From positions 1 to 20,280 of the forward strand of contig DBTL01000157.1 of assembly GCA_002307035.1 (NCBI GenBank): DNA of 20,280 nt, given 5' to 3'. Numbering within the stretch: position 1 is the first letter of the stretch; every line of letters begins with the position of its first letter. This document shows, piece by piece, positions 7,011 through 16,030 of the stretch. A program made the position numbers and the translations under genes. The stretch is from Bacteroides sp. UBA1317 (GTDB lineage: Bacteria; Bacteroidota; Bacteroidia; Bacteroidales; Bacteroidaceae). The notes below the pieces were generated by a model, which was not told the origin of the DNA, ran no database searches, and saw nothing but the letters and a program-made list of their open reading frames with translations.

Positions 7011-9047
7011 TTAATAGGTCATTTTTATTGTTACACGCGCCGAACGACCCGGCATGGGGAAGTTTCTCACTATCTCATAATTCTTGTTTGCCAGGTTCAA
7101 CACCTCTAAGCTGAGCAAAGTATTGATTCCCTTTATTTTGAACTCGCGACTTGCTGATACGCTATGGTCACTATATCCTTCTAATCTGTTTTCAGCCAAG
7201 TTTTGTCCCAATACATAACGCTTTCCGGATAAAAGAAAAGAATAAGAGAGGTTTATCCACGGCATTTCAAGACTTGCCTGTCCCGATCCCGATGTACGTG
7301 GCGTATAAGCGATTTGGTTTTTATAAGTCTTTCCGCTTGGATCTGTCATATCCAGCGCTCGTTGGTAAGTGTAGTTGCCCGAAAGATTGAGGGCTATATT
7401 CTCCCATGGTTGTAAGTTAATATGCAGTGTGGCATCTAATCCTCTAATATCAACCTCTCCCAAATTGACCATGCTCCACACAAATATGTTTTTTGTAGGC
7501 GTTGCTATGATTTTGTTCGACACCTGATTATAATAAGCATCTACGGTAGCCGAAACAGATGAAAAGAATTTGTTGATCTCTTTGCCATAGGTAATTCCAA
7601 CATTATATTGAGTTGTTTTTTCCGGAAGCAGGTCTCTATTCCCGGTCTCTCCGTAATACAAATCATTGAAACTAGGTAGGCGAAAAATATTTTTATAGAA
7701 CATGCGGATGTGAAAATCTTCCTTAGCAAAGGGCTTGATGGAAGCGCTCATGTCAGGATTCAATTTCCGGTGATTATCTCCGCTTATACCTGTTTTGGTT
7801 TGCTCATTTATCACCGTAGTCAGCAATGATGCTGAAGCAGTAAGCCATTCATTAACATATTTGCCGGCTACAACTGTAAGCCATGAATAGCGGGTTGGTT
7901 GAGCAAAATTAGTTAGATTGGCATTCAATGTGTTTATGCTACCATCTGTGGAGAGAGAAAAAGATAGATTCTGAAGCATTCGGTAGAGTGCTGAAGCCGA
8001 GAAATAATATTCCTGTTGGTAATAACTGTTTTCGGTTTTACCGGTCGAACCTTTATAGTCAGGATCTAAGTACCTTTGGTAACTCCAATTCCATTTAGCC
8101 GAAGTCTGAAAAGCCCATTGTTCGTTTAGTTCCTTCTTGTAACGGCTTTGTATGAAGGCATTCTTATCCCATAAATGTTGCGAAGCATAATCATAATAGA
8201 GGGTGGTAGCCCCGGGCAATCCCCGCGAAGACTGGTAGTAGTAAGCTTTCAGCCTCCATTGCTCCGAGTTAGCAAAGTTCCCGAAGAGTTCGGTTTCAGC
8301 ACGAAATGTTTTCACCTCCGTGTTTTTTCGTTTTTCGAGCGATGTGCTGTCATTTGCATTTCCGTAATGGAGTGTGTATGGGTAACGACCGTCAGCTGAC
8401 ATCCATTCACTGTTGAATGATGCTGCCCATTGCTTTGCCAGCTTCTGCTCGATGCGAAAAGATGGATTCACCAAACCCCATGATCCGGTTTTGAACGAGG
8501 TATAAGCATTTGTGTTTTTCTCTTTTTTGAATTGGGGAGTGAGAGTCTGTATGTTCAATATACCTGCCGAAGCGAAAAAGCGTGCCGGTTGAAAGATGTT
8601 ATCGGTTTGTCCGTTGCTAAGTGATAGGCGGTCTATGTTATCAAGTGAAAAACGACCGATGTCAATCTGTCCTGTTTGACAATCGCTTACGGCAATGCCA
8701 TCATAACCTACTGCTGTATGTTCCGCCCCAAGACTACGTAGTGATACGGTTTTCAGTCCCCCAATGCCACCGTAGTCTTTTACCGTAACACCTGCGAAGT
8801 GTTTTACTGCATCCGAAACTTGCAATACATTCAACCCTCTGAGCTCCGCACGAGTTAGCATCTGTACTGGTATGGCGGATCGTATCTCTCTCATATGAAA
8901 ACGTTCCGATACGATTACTTCCGGAATGCTATATACATGCGCAGTATCAGCCTTTTGCTGCTGTGCAAAAAGAGAAAATGGTTGAAGAGCGATTGTGCTC
9001 ATCATTATCCAATGTCTGATGACTGTTAGCTTGTTAAATTTGCCCAT
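7011..9047 (-). CDS. btuB: TonB-dependent cobalamin receptor BtuB
   Basis: Outer-membrane transporter for vitamin B12, energised by TonB. The 678-residue product has a signal peptide ending FSLFA (about residue 28), a TonB-box-like stretch (SIPEVIVSERF, about 40-50), and a plug domain (about 55-170: VQMLTRAELRGLNVLQVSDA, FAGVTVKDYGGIGGLKTVSLR, and the conserved hinge GAEHTAVGYDG). A beta-barrel of about 500 residues ends in an aromatic residue (VTIKMTY), as outer-membrane proteins usually do. The substrate is assigned from the cobalamin riboswitch just upstream and the BtuG-like gene immediately downstream (2-nt gap). It is the first gene of the operon. No inner-membrane BtuCD genes are in the window. 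Confidence 0.92.
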   Translation of the reverse strand: MGKFNKLTVIRHWIMMSTIALQPFSLFAQQQKADTAHVYSIPEVIVSERFHMREIRSAIPVQMLTRAELRGLNVLQVSDAVKHFAGVTVKDYGGIGGLKTVSLRSLGAEHTAVGYDGIAVSDCQTGQIDIGRFSLDNIDRLSLSNGQTDNIFQPARFFASAGILNIQTLTPQFKKEKNTNAYTSFKTGSWGLVNPSFRIEQKLAKQWAASFNSEWMSADGRYPYTLHYGNANDSTSLEKRKNTEVKTFRAETELFGNFANSEQWRLKAYYYQSSRGLPGATTLYYDYASQHLWDKNAFIQSRYKKELNEQWAFQTSAKWNWSYQRYLDPDYKGSTGKTENSYYQQEYYFSASALYRMLQNLSFSLSTDGSINTLNANLTNFAQPTRYSWLTVVAGKYVNEWLTASASLLTTVINEQTKTGISGDNHRKLNPDMSASIKPFAKEDFHIRMFYKNIFRLPSFNDLYYGETGNRDLLPEKTTQYNVGITYGKEINKFFSSVSATVDAYYNQVSNKIIATPTKNIFVWSMVNLGEVDIRGLDATLHINLQPWENIALNLSGNYTYQRALDMTDPSGKTYKNQIAYTPRTSGSGQASLEMPWINLSYSFLLSGKRYVLGQNLAENRLEGYSDHSVSASREFKIKGINTLLSLEVLNLANKNYEIVRNFPMPGRSARVTIKMTY

Positions 9048-9084
9048 AAGATTCTTTGCTCTTTCCTCGAAAGCAGTGATTACA

Positions 9085-9262
9085 CAAGCACGGCAGGTCT
9101 TCTGACTCGTTTCTGTTTTTAAGCGCCTTCCCGGGTTTGCCCAGTGGCTAATGGTTGTTGCTTAAAACATTTTCGTGAAACTTACAGCAGCGGGACTGTT
9201 CAGGACTTACACCTGATTCCCTTTTAATCGCTGCTCTGCATGTAGAGCTAGCGAACCTATGC
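9085..9262 (-). promoter_or_regulatory. Cobalamin (AdoCbl-type) riboswitch upstream of btuB
   Basis: On the minus strand the leader contains the conserved pieces in order: AAAAGGGAATCAGGTG, then AGTCCTGAACAGTCCCGCTG, then GCCACTGGGCAAACCCGGGA, and the B12 box AGTCAGAAGACCTGCC at 9092-9107. This is the standard order for a cobalamin riboswitch. It ends about 40 nt before the btuB start. No terminator hairpin with a U-run is evident after the B12 box, so control is more likely at translation start; that part is inferred. The edges are approximate. Confidence 0.93.
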
Positions 9263-9266
9263 GTTG

Positions 9267-9274
9267 CAAAGATA
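9267..9274 (-). promoter_or_regulatory. -7 element of the btuB operon promoter
   Basis: Minus-strand TATCTTTG matches TAnnTTTG exactly and lies just upstream of the riboswitch's 5' end, where transcription should begin. I see no clear TTG at the -33 distance, so only the -7 box is called. Confidence 0.5.
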
Positions 9275-9445
9275 AAAAGAATATTGGAATTTGTTACCAT
9301 CTTTTCTTTATGAAAAGAGAAGTATTATTTTTTATCGATGAGGATTTGAATGAACTATTTTTACCTGATGCTATTTTATTATACCTCCTTCATGCCTCCT
9401 ATAAAGGGTGAAAGTTTAGTATGCTAAGTTTCAAAAAATAACAAT
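9275..9445. other. Intergenic stretch, no gene seen
   Basis: Together with the riboswitch and btuB leader this forms the gap of about 400 bases between btuB and the next gene. The only structure noticed is a small inverted repeat, CTTTTC / GAAAAG, at about 9301-9317. It could be a weak terminator for the upstream minus-strand gene, but it has few G or C pairs. Confidence 0.5.
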
Positions 9446-10390
9446 CTACTCCTTCACTTCTTGAAAATAAATTTCAACGTCCGGTAGATTTGCATCCTTG
9501 AGTAGTACTCTCTTCCTCTTATCAAGTAAGTAAAGCGTAGGAATAGCTTTCAGGTCATAGATGTTTTTTGTTTTGATGGTGGCAGACTTATCGTATCCAT
9601 TTATCCATTCTTGTGGGAATTCCTTTAGGTGTCTCTTCCATTCGTCTAATTCTTCATCCGTATATATAGCTAATACTTTCATTTTTTTATCGGTAATCAA
9701 CTTGTTTATCATGGCAGAACCTTTTATTTTTCTTATATACTCTTCGCAAGCATGGCAACCTGGATTATTGAAGAATAGTAATGTGTATTTTGCCGAAAGA
9801 CCATGAAGTGTTCCTTTGGCACCTGATAAAAGAGTATATGTGAAGTTGATTGCCGGAGTTCCGACACGATTCTTATTAGCAAGTTCTAAGCGAGCTTGGG
9901 GACGTATCTTCTCTGTTTTACTTAGTATAGGAGTTGCTATCATGGCTTGGAGAACCGGAATGTAGAACTCTTCATTGCGCATAGGAGAATTAGGGTCATA
10001 AAAATACTTATCTGCCAATTCGGTAAAGTACATAAAAACCTTCTTTTCTTTGGAGGCAGCCTTAATCATGAATTCTTTTAGAGAGATTTGCGCTGTAGGA
10101 AGTGTTACATATTTGAGTAGATCAATATAGTCTACCCATGCTTGCTCTGTTATTTCACGACGATGGATATAGCTTGTATCGGCAAAATCAAAATTGTCCC
10201 AATAGTGTTTTGCCAAGTAATTGGAGCGTTGCTCAGGTGTAGTAAGCATAGCTGGTATGGCTGGTAGAATAAATTTATCTTCGACCTCTATACTATCTTT
10301 GGTGTCTGTTTGTTCCGAAACTTTTTGGTTTTTGCAAGAACATAAACAGATCAGTGCGAATAGAAACATATATTTCATACTTGTCATCAT
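9446..10390 (-). CDS. DUF5106/thioredoxin-fold lipoprotein (TlpA/AhpC-like)
   Basis: A 314-residue lipoprotein. The signal peptide ends in lipobox LCSC (Cys19); the start may be the second Met, MKYMFLF, four residues in. Residues about 40-170 form a helical region resembling DUF5106, which precedes thioredoxin domains in Bacteroides (AMLTTPEQRSNYLAKHYWDNFDF is typical of it). Residues about 176-312 are a thioredoxin fold with the redox motif C-H-A-C (Cys212, Cys215, in FFNNPGCHACEEY) and a cis-proline at AIPTLYLLD (Pro284). Such proteins act in the cell envelope as thiol-disulfide reductases or oxidative-stress factors; the exact partner is unknown. It has its own promoter in the gap after rprX and is probably transcribed separately. 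Confidence 0.85.
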   Translation of the reverse strand: MMTSMKYMFLFALICLCSCKNQKVSEQTDTKDSIEVEDKFILPAIPAMLTTPEQRSNYLAKHYWDNFDFADTSYIHRREITEQAWVDYIDLLKYVTLPTAQISLKEFMIKAASKEKKVFMYFTELADKYFYDPNSPMRNEEFYIPVLQAMIATPILSKTEKIRPQARLELANKNRVGTPAINFTYTLLSGAKGTLHGLSAKYTLLFFNNPGCHACEEYIRKIKGSAMINKLITDKKMKVLAIYTDEELDEWKRHLKEFPQEWINGYDKSATIKTKNIYDLKAIPTLYLLDKRKRVLLKDANLPDVEIYFQEVKE

Positions 10391-10410
10391 AATGTTGCAA
10401 TAGTTTGCGG

Positions 10411-10440
10411 CAAATTTACATAAAAAAGATTCAATGACAA
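10411..10440 (-). promoter_or_regulatory. Promoter of the thioredoxin-fold lipoprotein gene
   Basis: On the minus strand, TTG (10438-10440), 19-nt spacer, TAAATTTG (10411-10418). Both boxes and the spacing fit the Bacteroidetes consensus, and the -7 box is about 20 nt before the start codon. Confidence 0.65.
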
Positions 10441-10489
10441 GTACTTCTACTAAAAATTTGTTTTTATTTTTAGCTAAAAAAAACAGTTT

Positions 10490-12259
10490 TTACTTCTCTT
10501 TTGCGAGCGTAAATACAAATTCCAAACCACCGCCCTGATTGTTTTTTGCTGAAATACTTCCTCCATGAATGATTACTGCATTTTTTACAATGGCCAAACC
10601 CAGTCCTGTGCCTCCCAGTTTACGCGAGCGCCCTTTGTCTATTCTATAGAAGCGTTCGAAGAGTCTGTTCAAATGTTCGGGAGCCACTCCTACGCCTGTG
10701 TCGGCAAAGCTGAAGTAGTAAAAAACATCGTCTTCGCGGAAACAATTGATGTGGATCTGTATATCGCTTCCTGCGTATGCAATCGCATTATCTGTTAAAT
10801 TGCGGAAGATGGAGTAAAGCAGAGAGTAATTTCCACGTATTTGTATTTCTTTTCGTAGAGAATTGACCACTGTAATATGTCTTTCTTCAAGTTCCAATGA
10901 TACTTCATTGACAATGTTGGTAACCAGCATACTAATATCTACTTTTTCCATATCAATCATATTGGCGACCTCATCCATACGGGTGAGTACGGAGATATCT
11001 CTCAATAGCCTGCTTAGGCGATTGCTCTGTGCGTAACACCGCTCTAAGAAAACAGCCATTTTCTCTTTTGGGATATTGTCGTTGTTTACAATCGTTTCCA
11101 GATATCCTTGAATGCTACTAACCGGTGTTTTTAATTCGTGAGCGATATTTTGGGTGAGTTGCCTCTTTAGCCTTACCTGCTCTTCTTCCATCGTGACATC
11201 GTTGATTGATATTTCAAAACTCATATCCTGAAAGATGATGCATTCCACAATAAATGTACGTCCATTCTTGTTGAGAGTAATAGACATCCTTTTTTCTTCT
11301 TTTTGTATTGGTCTGTTTTGTGCCTTGTTTATGAAATCGGTAATGGTACGCAATTCACTGATCGAAAACACGTCTTCAGCTGTGAGTAGATTGGAATCTG
11401 ATATCAAGTTGCTATACTGCGTAAACAAGTTGTTGACCAATATCTCTTTTTTATCGCTGGTGAAAATACCAAGTCCTTCATGTGATATTTGCAGGTGAGT
11501 GATGAGCTTTTCCCGTTCGATGTAAAGAGCCTCTTTTGTTTCATGCAATCGTTTGTATATCTGAATGATGTGTTGTGAGATCTCGCCTAGTTCATTTTGA
11601 GATGCATTGGACTGCAAATCCATTTCTATCGGTTCGTTCTTGTCGGCACGCATGGCAAACTCCCTAAGTTGGTTAATAGAAGTTCCCAGCTTATGAGTGA
11701 GTTTGTAGAAAACGAAAATAAGCAATAGTGTAGCTATGCCTGTAAACCAGAGATAGCTAGGGTTGGTCTTTAAGCTTTCGAGCAGACTTACGTTGTAGGG
11801 GAGTGCTGTTCGGACAATATAATTGGTATAGCTTGTAGCCGAGTAGAAATAAGAAACCCCCGTTGTTTCCGAAGTGCGTCTTACATCATATCCATTACCG
11901 TTCTGTAGAGCTTCTTGTATCTCTTTACGGCCACTGTGGTTTTTAATTCTGTTTTTATTTTTTTCATAACTGTCATACACTACGGTTCCGTCAGGCTTTA
12001 TAATCGTTACCCGTAAATCTTTGAGCATATACTGATGGACATAATTATCCAATTCCTCCTCTAAGTTTGAGCTATTTCGTAATTCTTCATACAGGCGATC
12101 ATTGTAGTCTTGAAGTTTAGAATGTAGTAGCTCTATTTTATACTCTTTTTCGCGTTGATATTGATAGGCCAAAAAACAGGCTACAAATACTAGAAATAAG
12201 GAAATGACCGAAAGAAATAACTTTCGATTGAAGGAGAAAATATGCTTGTTATTTTTCAT
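10490..12259 (-). CDS. rprX: Sensor histidine kinase RprX
   Basis: Membrane sensor kinase of the RprX-RprY two-component system described in Bacteroides fragilis. The 589-residue product has TM1 (about 14-32), a periplasmic sensor region (about 33-168), TM2 (about 169-187), and a HAMP/PAS-like linker (about 190-355). The HisKA domain has phospho-acceptor His374 in NIAHELKTPVSSIQGYLE, and the ATPase domain has an N box (RNLTDNA, about 486-492), G1 (DTGVGV, about 520-525) and G2 (GGTGLGLAIV, about 549-558). All catalytic motifs are intact. It starts 18 nt after the rprY stop and is co-transcribed with it. The signal sensed cannot be read from the sequence. Confidence 0.92.
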   Translation of the reverse strand: MKNNKHIFSFNRKLFLSVISLFLVFVACFLAYQYQREKEYKIELLHSKLQDYNDRLYEELRNSSNLEEELDNYVHQYMLKDLRVTIIKPDGTVVYDSYEKNKNRIKNHSGRKEIQEALQNGNGYDVRRTSETTGVSYFYSATSYTNYIVRTALPYNVSLLESLKTNPSYLWFTGIATLLLIFVFYKLTHKLGTSINQLREFAMRADKNEPIEMDLQSNASQNELGEISQHIIQIYKRLHETKEALYIEREKLITHLQISHEGLGIFTSDKKEILVNNLFTQYSNLISDSNLLTAEDVFSISELRTITDFINKAQNRPIQKEEKRMSITLNKNGRTFIVECIIFQDMSFEISINDVTMEEEQVRLKRQLTQNIAHELKTPVSSIQGYLETIVNNDNIPKEKMAVFLERCYAQSNRLSRLLRDISVLTRMDEVANMIDMEKVDISMLVTNIVNEVSLELEERHITVVNSLRKEIQIRGNYSLLYSIFRNLTDNAIAYAGSDIQIHINCFREDDVFYYFSFADTGVGVAPEHLNRLFERFYRIDKGRSRKLGGTGLGLAIVKNAVIIHGGSISAKNNQGGGLEFVFTLAKEK

Positions 12260-12277
12260 GATTTACGAGTTTCCCGA

Positions 12278-12967
12278 CTATTCTGTTTCGAAGCAATAGC
12301 CATATCCTAAGCGAGTGACAATTCGTTTGCCATATACATCTATCTTTTTGCGTAAGCGAGTGATGTTTACATCAATAGTACGGTCGAGTACATAAACCTC
12401 ATCGCTCCATATACGGCTTAGAATGTCTTCGCGTGAAAAGACACGTCCTTTATTTTGAAGAAGAAGAAATAGAATTTCAAATTCTTTTTTGGTTAAAGAG
12501 ATCTCTTTCTCATCAATACTTACTTTCTTTTTAGTAATATCAATGACTAGTGATTGGTACACAATGCGTTCGGGTACTTTCTCTGTTTCTGCTGTTGCGG
12601 TGCGCTTGAGCACAGCTTTTACCCGGGCGATAACCTCTCTCAGTGAGAAAGGCTTAGATATATAATCGTCTGCTCCGAGGTTAAATCCTGTTACAGTATC
12701 ATTCTCTGTATCTTTAGCAGTGATAAATATGATGGGTACGTTTGCTGTCTTCTTGTCTTTCTTCAGCACATTAGCCATTTTGAAACCAGAGATTTCTCCC
12801 ATCATCACATCTAGCAGTAGCAGATCGTAGCTGCTTATATCTTTCTTTAGCGCTTCTTCAGCAGAGTTGGCTGTATCTACTTCATAACCTTCATTTTCGA
12901 GATTAAACTTGAGAATTTCACAAAGATCTTCTTCATCGTCCACAACTAAAATACGGTAATCATTCAT
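12278..12967 (-). CDS. rprY: OmpR/PhoB-family response regulator RprY
   Basis: DNA-binding partner of RprX. The receiver domain (about residues 1-120) has the acidic pair in VVDDEEDL, phospho-acceptor Asp53 in LLLLDVMMG, Thr83 in FITAKD and Lys105 in ISKPFS. The C-terminal winged helix (about 135-229) includes SLTKKEFEILFLLLQNKGRVFSRE-type sequence and RTIDVNITRLRKKI. Start chosen at 12967 (MNDYRILVVDD), because receiver domains begin right before the first beta strand; a longer frame to 13006 adds 13 residues of non-domain sequence. It is the first gene of the rprY-rprX operon and has a good promoter upstream. Confidence 0.92.
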   Translation of the reverse strand: MNDYRILVVDDEEDLCEILKFNLENEGYEVDTANSAEEALKKDISSYDLLLLDVMMGEISGFKMANVLKKDKKTANVPIIFITAKDTENDTVTGFNLGADDYISKPFSLREVIARVKAVLKRTATAETEKVPERIVYQSLVIDITKKKVSIDEKEISLTKKEFEILFLLLQNKGRVFSREDILSRIWSDEVYVLDRTIDVNITRLRKKIDVYGKRIVTRLGYGYCFETE

Positions 12968-13023
12968 CGGTTTTTGTTTTTTTGTAGTTAAAACAGTGCA
13001 GATCATTAACTTTTCACTCTTTG

Positions 13024-13055
13024 CAAAGTTAAACTTTTATTTTATTCGCTACAAA
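13024..13055 (-). promoter_or_regulatory. Promoter of the rprY-rprX operon
   Basis: Minus strand: TTTG (13052-13055), 20-nt spacer, TAACTTTG (13024-13031). A full match to the Bacteroidetes -33/-7 consensus, about 57 nt before the rprY start at 12967. Confidence 0.7.
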
Positions 13056-13135
13056 GGTGAGATACTTTTATTACAGAAAAATGAAACACCTGTTACGTTT
13101 TTATGACAATGGCCGCTATTCATAAAATAATGCTG

Positions 13136-13143
13136 TATCTTTG
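13136..13143 (+). promoter_or_regulatory. -7 element for the transglutaminase-like gene
   Basis: TATCTTTG, an exact TAnnTTTG, 23 nt before the ATG at 13167 and divergent from the rprY promoter. No TTG is found at the right distance upstream. The short intergenic region (12968-13166) would let RprY or another regulator act on both genes, but no operator was identified. Confidence 0.45.
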
Positions 13144-13166
13144 TTAGCATAAATAAACCTCAAAAC

Positions 13167-14360
13167 ATGGTGCGGATAAACTTTAGCTTACAGAAAAAGA
13201 CGATTTTCGGCATTGCCGGCGCTCTTCTTTTAGTCATAGGATTGATATATGTGTTTAAATTTTCTTTTTTCCGTTCAGACTTTGAGATAACCGATGAATT
13301 GGGAGGAAATATATTCCCTTCGGCTATTTTATCGGTAGCTACTACTGACGCACAGGTTATTCAACCTTCCGACTCGTTTTATGTTGGGAATCCTAAGTCA
13401 TGCATCTCTATTCGTGTCAGGTCGCGTTCTTCTTATACACGTGTTCGTATTAATGTTGCTGAAACACCTTTCTTTTCTCAGTCAGTCTCCGAGTTCGTTC
13501 TCGAAAAAGCCAGGACGGATTATACAATCTATCCGGATATAATATGGAATTACGGAGCATTATTAAATAATGATCAGGCAACCCCTATTAGTGTGGCTAT
13601 CACGGTAGAGCTTGGCGGGAAAGATCTTGGTCAGCGCGTACGTACTTTCTCTGTCCGTAGTCTGAATGAATGTTTGCTTGGGTATGTAAGTAATGGAACC
13701 GACTTTCACGACACAGGAATTTTCTTTGCTGCTTATGTGAATGAAGACAATCCGATGATAGATAAATTGTTGCGCGAAGCTCTCAATACCCGCATTGTCA
13801 ATCGCTTCCTTGGTTATCAGAATACAAAGCCCGGTGCGGTAGATAAACAAGTATATGCGCTATGGAATGTTTTGCAGAAGCGTGGCTTTCGTTACAGTTC
13901 GGTTTCTAACACCAGCTTATCAAGTAATGTAGTCTATTCGCAACGAGTACGTACCTTCGATGATGCGTTGGCATCTTCGCAGATCAACTGCGTAGATGGC
14001 AGTGTACTTATCGCCTCATTGTTGCGTGCCGTTAATATCGATCCTATATTGGTGCGTACTCCGGGGCACATGTTTGTGGGCTATTATACGGATAGCAAGC
14101 ATAAAGGAATGAGTTTTCTGGAAACGACAATGATTGGTGATGTAGATCTTGACGATTTCTTCCCTGACGAACAACTCGATTCTACAATGGTAGGAAAGTC
14201 GCAGAACCAGATGTCGTACATTGCTTTCGAGAAATCCAAAGAGTATGCCACTAAGAAATACAAGCAAAATAAAGCAGGCATACATTCCGGCAAGTTGAAC
14301 TATATGTTTTTGGAGATATCGAAAGAAGTGCGAAGGAAGATTCAGCCAATAGGAAAATAG
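13167..14360 (+). CDS. Membrane-anchored transglutaminase-like protein
   Basis: A 397-residue protein with one N-terminal membrane helix (about 13-30) and the bulk outside the cytoplasm. The region about 60-165 looks beta-rich. Residues about 225-320 carry a transglutaminase-like (papain-fold) core: Cys275 in INCVDGSVLIASLLRAVNI, His301 in TPGHMFVGYY, and an acidic residue in FLETT (Glu319) where the third catalytic residue is expected. The order and spacing of Cys and His match the superfamily. Glu in place of Asp is uncertain. Substrate is unknown; such proteins in Bacteroidetes may cleave or cross-link envelope proteins. It stands alone between rprY and the recombinase. Confidence 0.7.
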   Translation: MVRINFSLQKKTIFGIAGALLLVIGLIYVFKFSFFRSDFEITDELGGNIFPSAILSVATTDAQVIQPSDSFYVGNPKSCISIRVRSRSSYTRVRINVAETPFFSQSVSEFVLEKARTDYTIYPDIIWNYGALLNNDQATPISVAITVELGGKDLGQRVRTFSVRSLNECLLGYVSNGTDFHDTGIFFAAYVNEDNPMIDKLLREALNTRIVNRFLGYQNTKPGAVDKQVYALWNVLQKRGFRYSSVSNTSLSSNVVYSQRVRTFDDALASSQINCVDGSVLIASLLRAVNIDPILVRTPGHMFVGYYTDSKHKGMSFLETTMIGDVDLDDFFPDEQLDSTMVGKSQNQMSYIAFEKSKEYATKKYKQNKAGIHSGKLNYMFLEISKEVRRKIQPIGK

Positions 14361-14576
14361 GAGGACTCAATCCCTGTTTTATTTTTGTTTAATTGATTTT
14401 TTTTATCTTACGCTCTGTGCTGATGATAAAAATAAAATAGTAGACATATAACTGATAAATCGGATAGCTGTGTTTAAATTATAATTTGTTAATGACTTTT
14501 TCAATGAAATGCCATCTTATGCTGATATATCGCAAAACACTGTTTATTTTGTCTTCTCAAACCAAAACTATAAAGA

Positions 14577-15545
14577 ATGAACAGTATTACCGATTTTGTA
14601 ACTACACTAGCTGAAGAGTTGGTGCAATCTGAACGCCATGGTACGGCACGATCGTATATTAGCTCTATTCGTAGGTTGAATCTCTTTATGCAACGCGACA
14701 CGCTGACTTTCGATGAACTGACGCCTGCGTTGCTAAAACAGTATGAATTACACCTTTATGCAGACGGATGCAAGCGAAATTCTGTATCGTTGTATATGCG
14801 CATGTTGCGTTCTATCTTTAATCAGGCTTGTCGACGAGGAATAGTAACGCCTGTTATCGGGCTTTTCGACGAGGTTTTCACAGGCACTGACTCATCAGAG
14901 AAGCGTGCGGCATCACCTAATGTGATCAAGAGGCTGAGTGAGGTTGAGTTGGGAGAATTTTCTGAATTGATTTTTGCTCGTGATATTTTCCTACTTTCTT
15001 TTTTCTTGCGTGGCATTCCGTTTGTCGATCTTGCACATTTACGTAAAAGTGATATTCGGATGGGAGTATTGAGGTATCGACGTAGTAAAACGAATCGTCT
15101 ACTTACCGTGGCTTTGGAGCCTTGTGCTCAAGCACTCTTTCGTAAATATGCGGCTCTGACTAAAGATTCTCCTTACTTGTTGCCAATCATTAGCCGTCCC
15201 GGATCTAATGAATATCGGCAGTATCAAAGTGCGTTACGTCTTTATAATAAAAGATTGGCACGGCTTTCTGAAATATTGAGATTGAAAACACCTTTGACTT
15301 CTTACGTGGCACGCCACTCATGGGCTACGGCTGCTTATCGTCAGGGTATTCCCGTAGCTGTAATTAGTGAATCCCTTGGACATGCTTCTGAAAAAGTCAC
15401 TTATACTTATCTTGCTTCATTTGAGAATCGTACGCTACGCAATGCAAATAGAAAGGTGATTGCATTACTTGATTTTAAGGAAGAGAAGGATTCTTCATTC
15501 TCTAAACCATTATTTCTTAAGTCTAAGAATAATGTATTTCAATAA
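14577..15545 (+). CDS. Tyrosine site-specific recombinase (DNA invertase, Tsr-like)
   Basis: A 322-residue recombinase. The N-terminal core-binding domain (about 5-95: TARSYISSIRRLNLFM, SVSLYMRMLRSIFNQA) is followed by a catalytic domain (about 115-300) with Arg145 in FFLRGIPFVDLAHL, Lys171 in SKTNRLL, Tyr243 and Arg246 in SYVARHSWAT (Tyr in the usual His position of the HxxR box, as in many Bacteroides members), His269 in LGHASEKV, and nucleophile Tyr278 in TYTYLASF. The active site looks complete. It lies 92 bp upstream of the left arm of a 25-bp inverted repeat whose arms have core-site architecture, so its likely job is to invert that segment. No other phage or conjugative genes are nearby, which argues against a prophage or transposon integrase. 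Confidence 0.92.
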   Translation: MNSITDFVTTLAEELVQSERHGTARSYISSIRRLNLFMQRDTLTFDELTPALLKQYELHLYADGCKRNSVSLYMRMLRSIFNQACRRGIVTPVIGLFDEVFTGTDSSEKRAASPNVIKRLSEVELGEFSELIFARDIFLLSFFLRGIPFVDLAHLRKSDIRMGVLRYRRSKTNRLLTVALEPCAQALFRKYAALTKDSPYLLPIISRPGSNEYRQYQSALRLYNKRLARLSEILRLKTPLTSYVARHSWATAAYRQGIPVAVISESLGHASEKVTYTYLASFENRTLRNANRKVIALLDFKEEKDSSFSKPLFLKSKNNVFQ

Positions 15546-15618
15546 ATCTATTCTGGGATAATATTATAGAATAAAATGAAGATGAGAATAATTAAGCAAA
15601 TAACTTATAGAAAGGGGT

Positions 15619-15635
15619 TAGTTGTATATTCTATC
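15619..15635 (+). repeat. 17-bp direct repeat, copy 1 (outside the invertible segment)
   Basis: TAGTTGTATATTCTATC occurs here and again at 15956-15972, inside the segment. This copy is 2 bp outside the left inverted-repeat arm. It may be an accessory binding site for the recombinase or a regulator. Inversion would change the relative orientation of the two copies. Confidence 0.6.
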
Positions 15636-15637
15636 CA

Positions 15638-15662
15638 TTCTGTTACTTGACAGGTAACGGAA
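15638..15662 (+). repeat. Left arm of the 25-bp inverted repeat (recombination site)
   Basis: A perfect reverse complement of 16078-16102. The arm contains GTTAC, a 7-bp asymmetric centre TTGACAG, and GTAAC: two inverted half-sites around a spacer, the layout of a tyrosine-recombinase core site with strand exchange across the spacer. Confidence 0.9.
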
Positions 15663-15955
15663 GCAGCAATATCTAAAATAAAAAAGTTGACTTGCTTCGA
15701 ACTCTTTAAAAAGACAAAATGATATCCCAAAGGGGTAATTTTATCTATTTATAGCACAACTATAAGCAAGCTTCATCGATGTAACTTTATAAGCTAATAT
15801 TTGTTTTTTGGCTTTTTTATACCTTGAATGCTTAACTGCATCTCATAATACAACTTAAAAAAAATAAAATGAGTCCATCCTATTTTTACTGATTGTCAAT
15901 TAATAAACGCACTTTAGTTATAGCCATCAATATTGACAATTGCCTTTGTTATAAG

Positions 15956-15972
15956 TAGTTGTATATTCTATC
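15956..15972 (+). repeat. 17-bp direct repeat, copy 2 (inside the invertible segment)
   Basis: Identical to 15619-15635. See that entry. Confidence 0.6.
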
Positions 15973-16030
15973 GCATCGTTTATATATGACTTAATTTGAA
16001 AAATAAAATCTAAAAATAAAACATTTTTCA

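Noticed and set aside
12968..13006. Longer RprY start adding 13 residues
   Set aside because: Receiver domains start at the MNDYRILVVDD position; the extra residues have no homology-like character.
14577..15545. Recombinase as the integrase of a prophage or conjugative element
   Set aside because: No phage, mobilisation or cargo genes nearby and no tRNA att site; the adjacent 25-bp inverted repeat explains it better.
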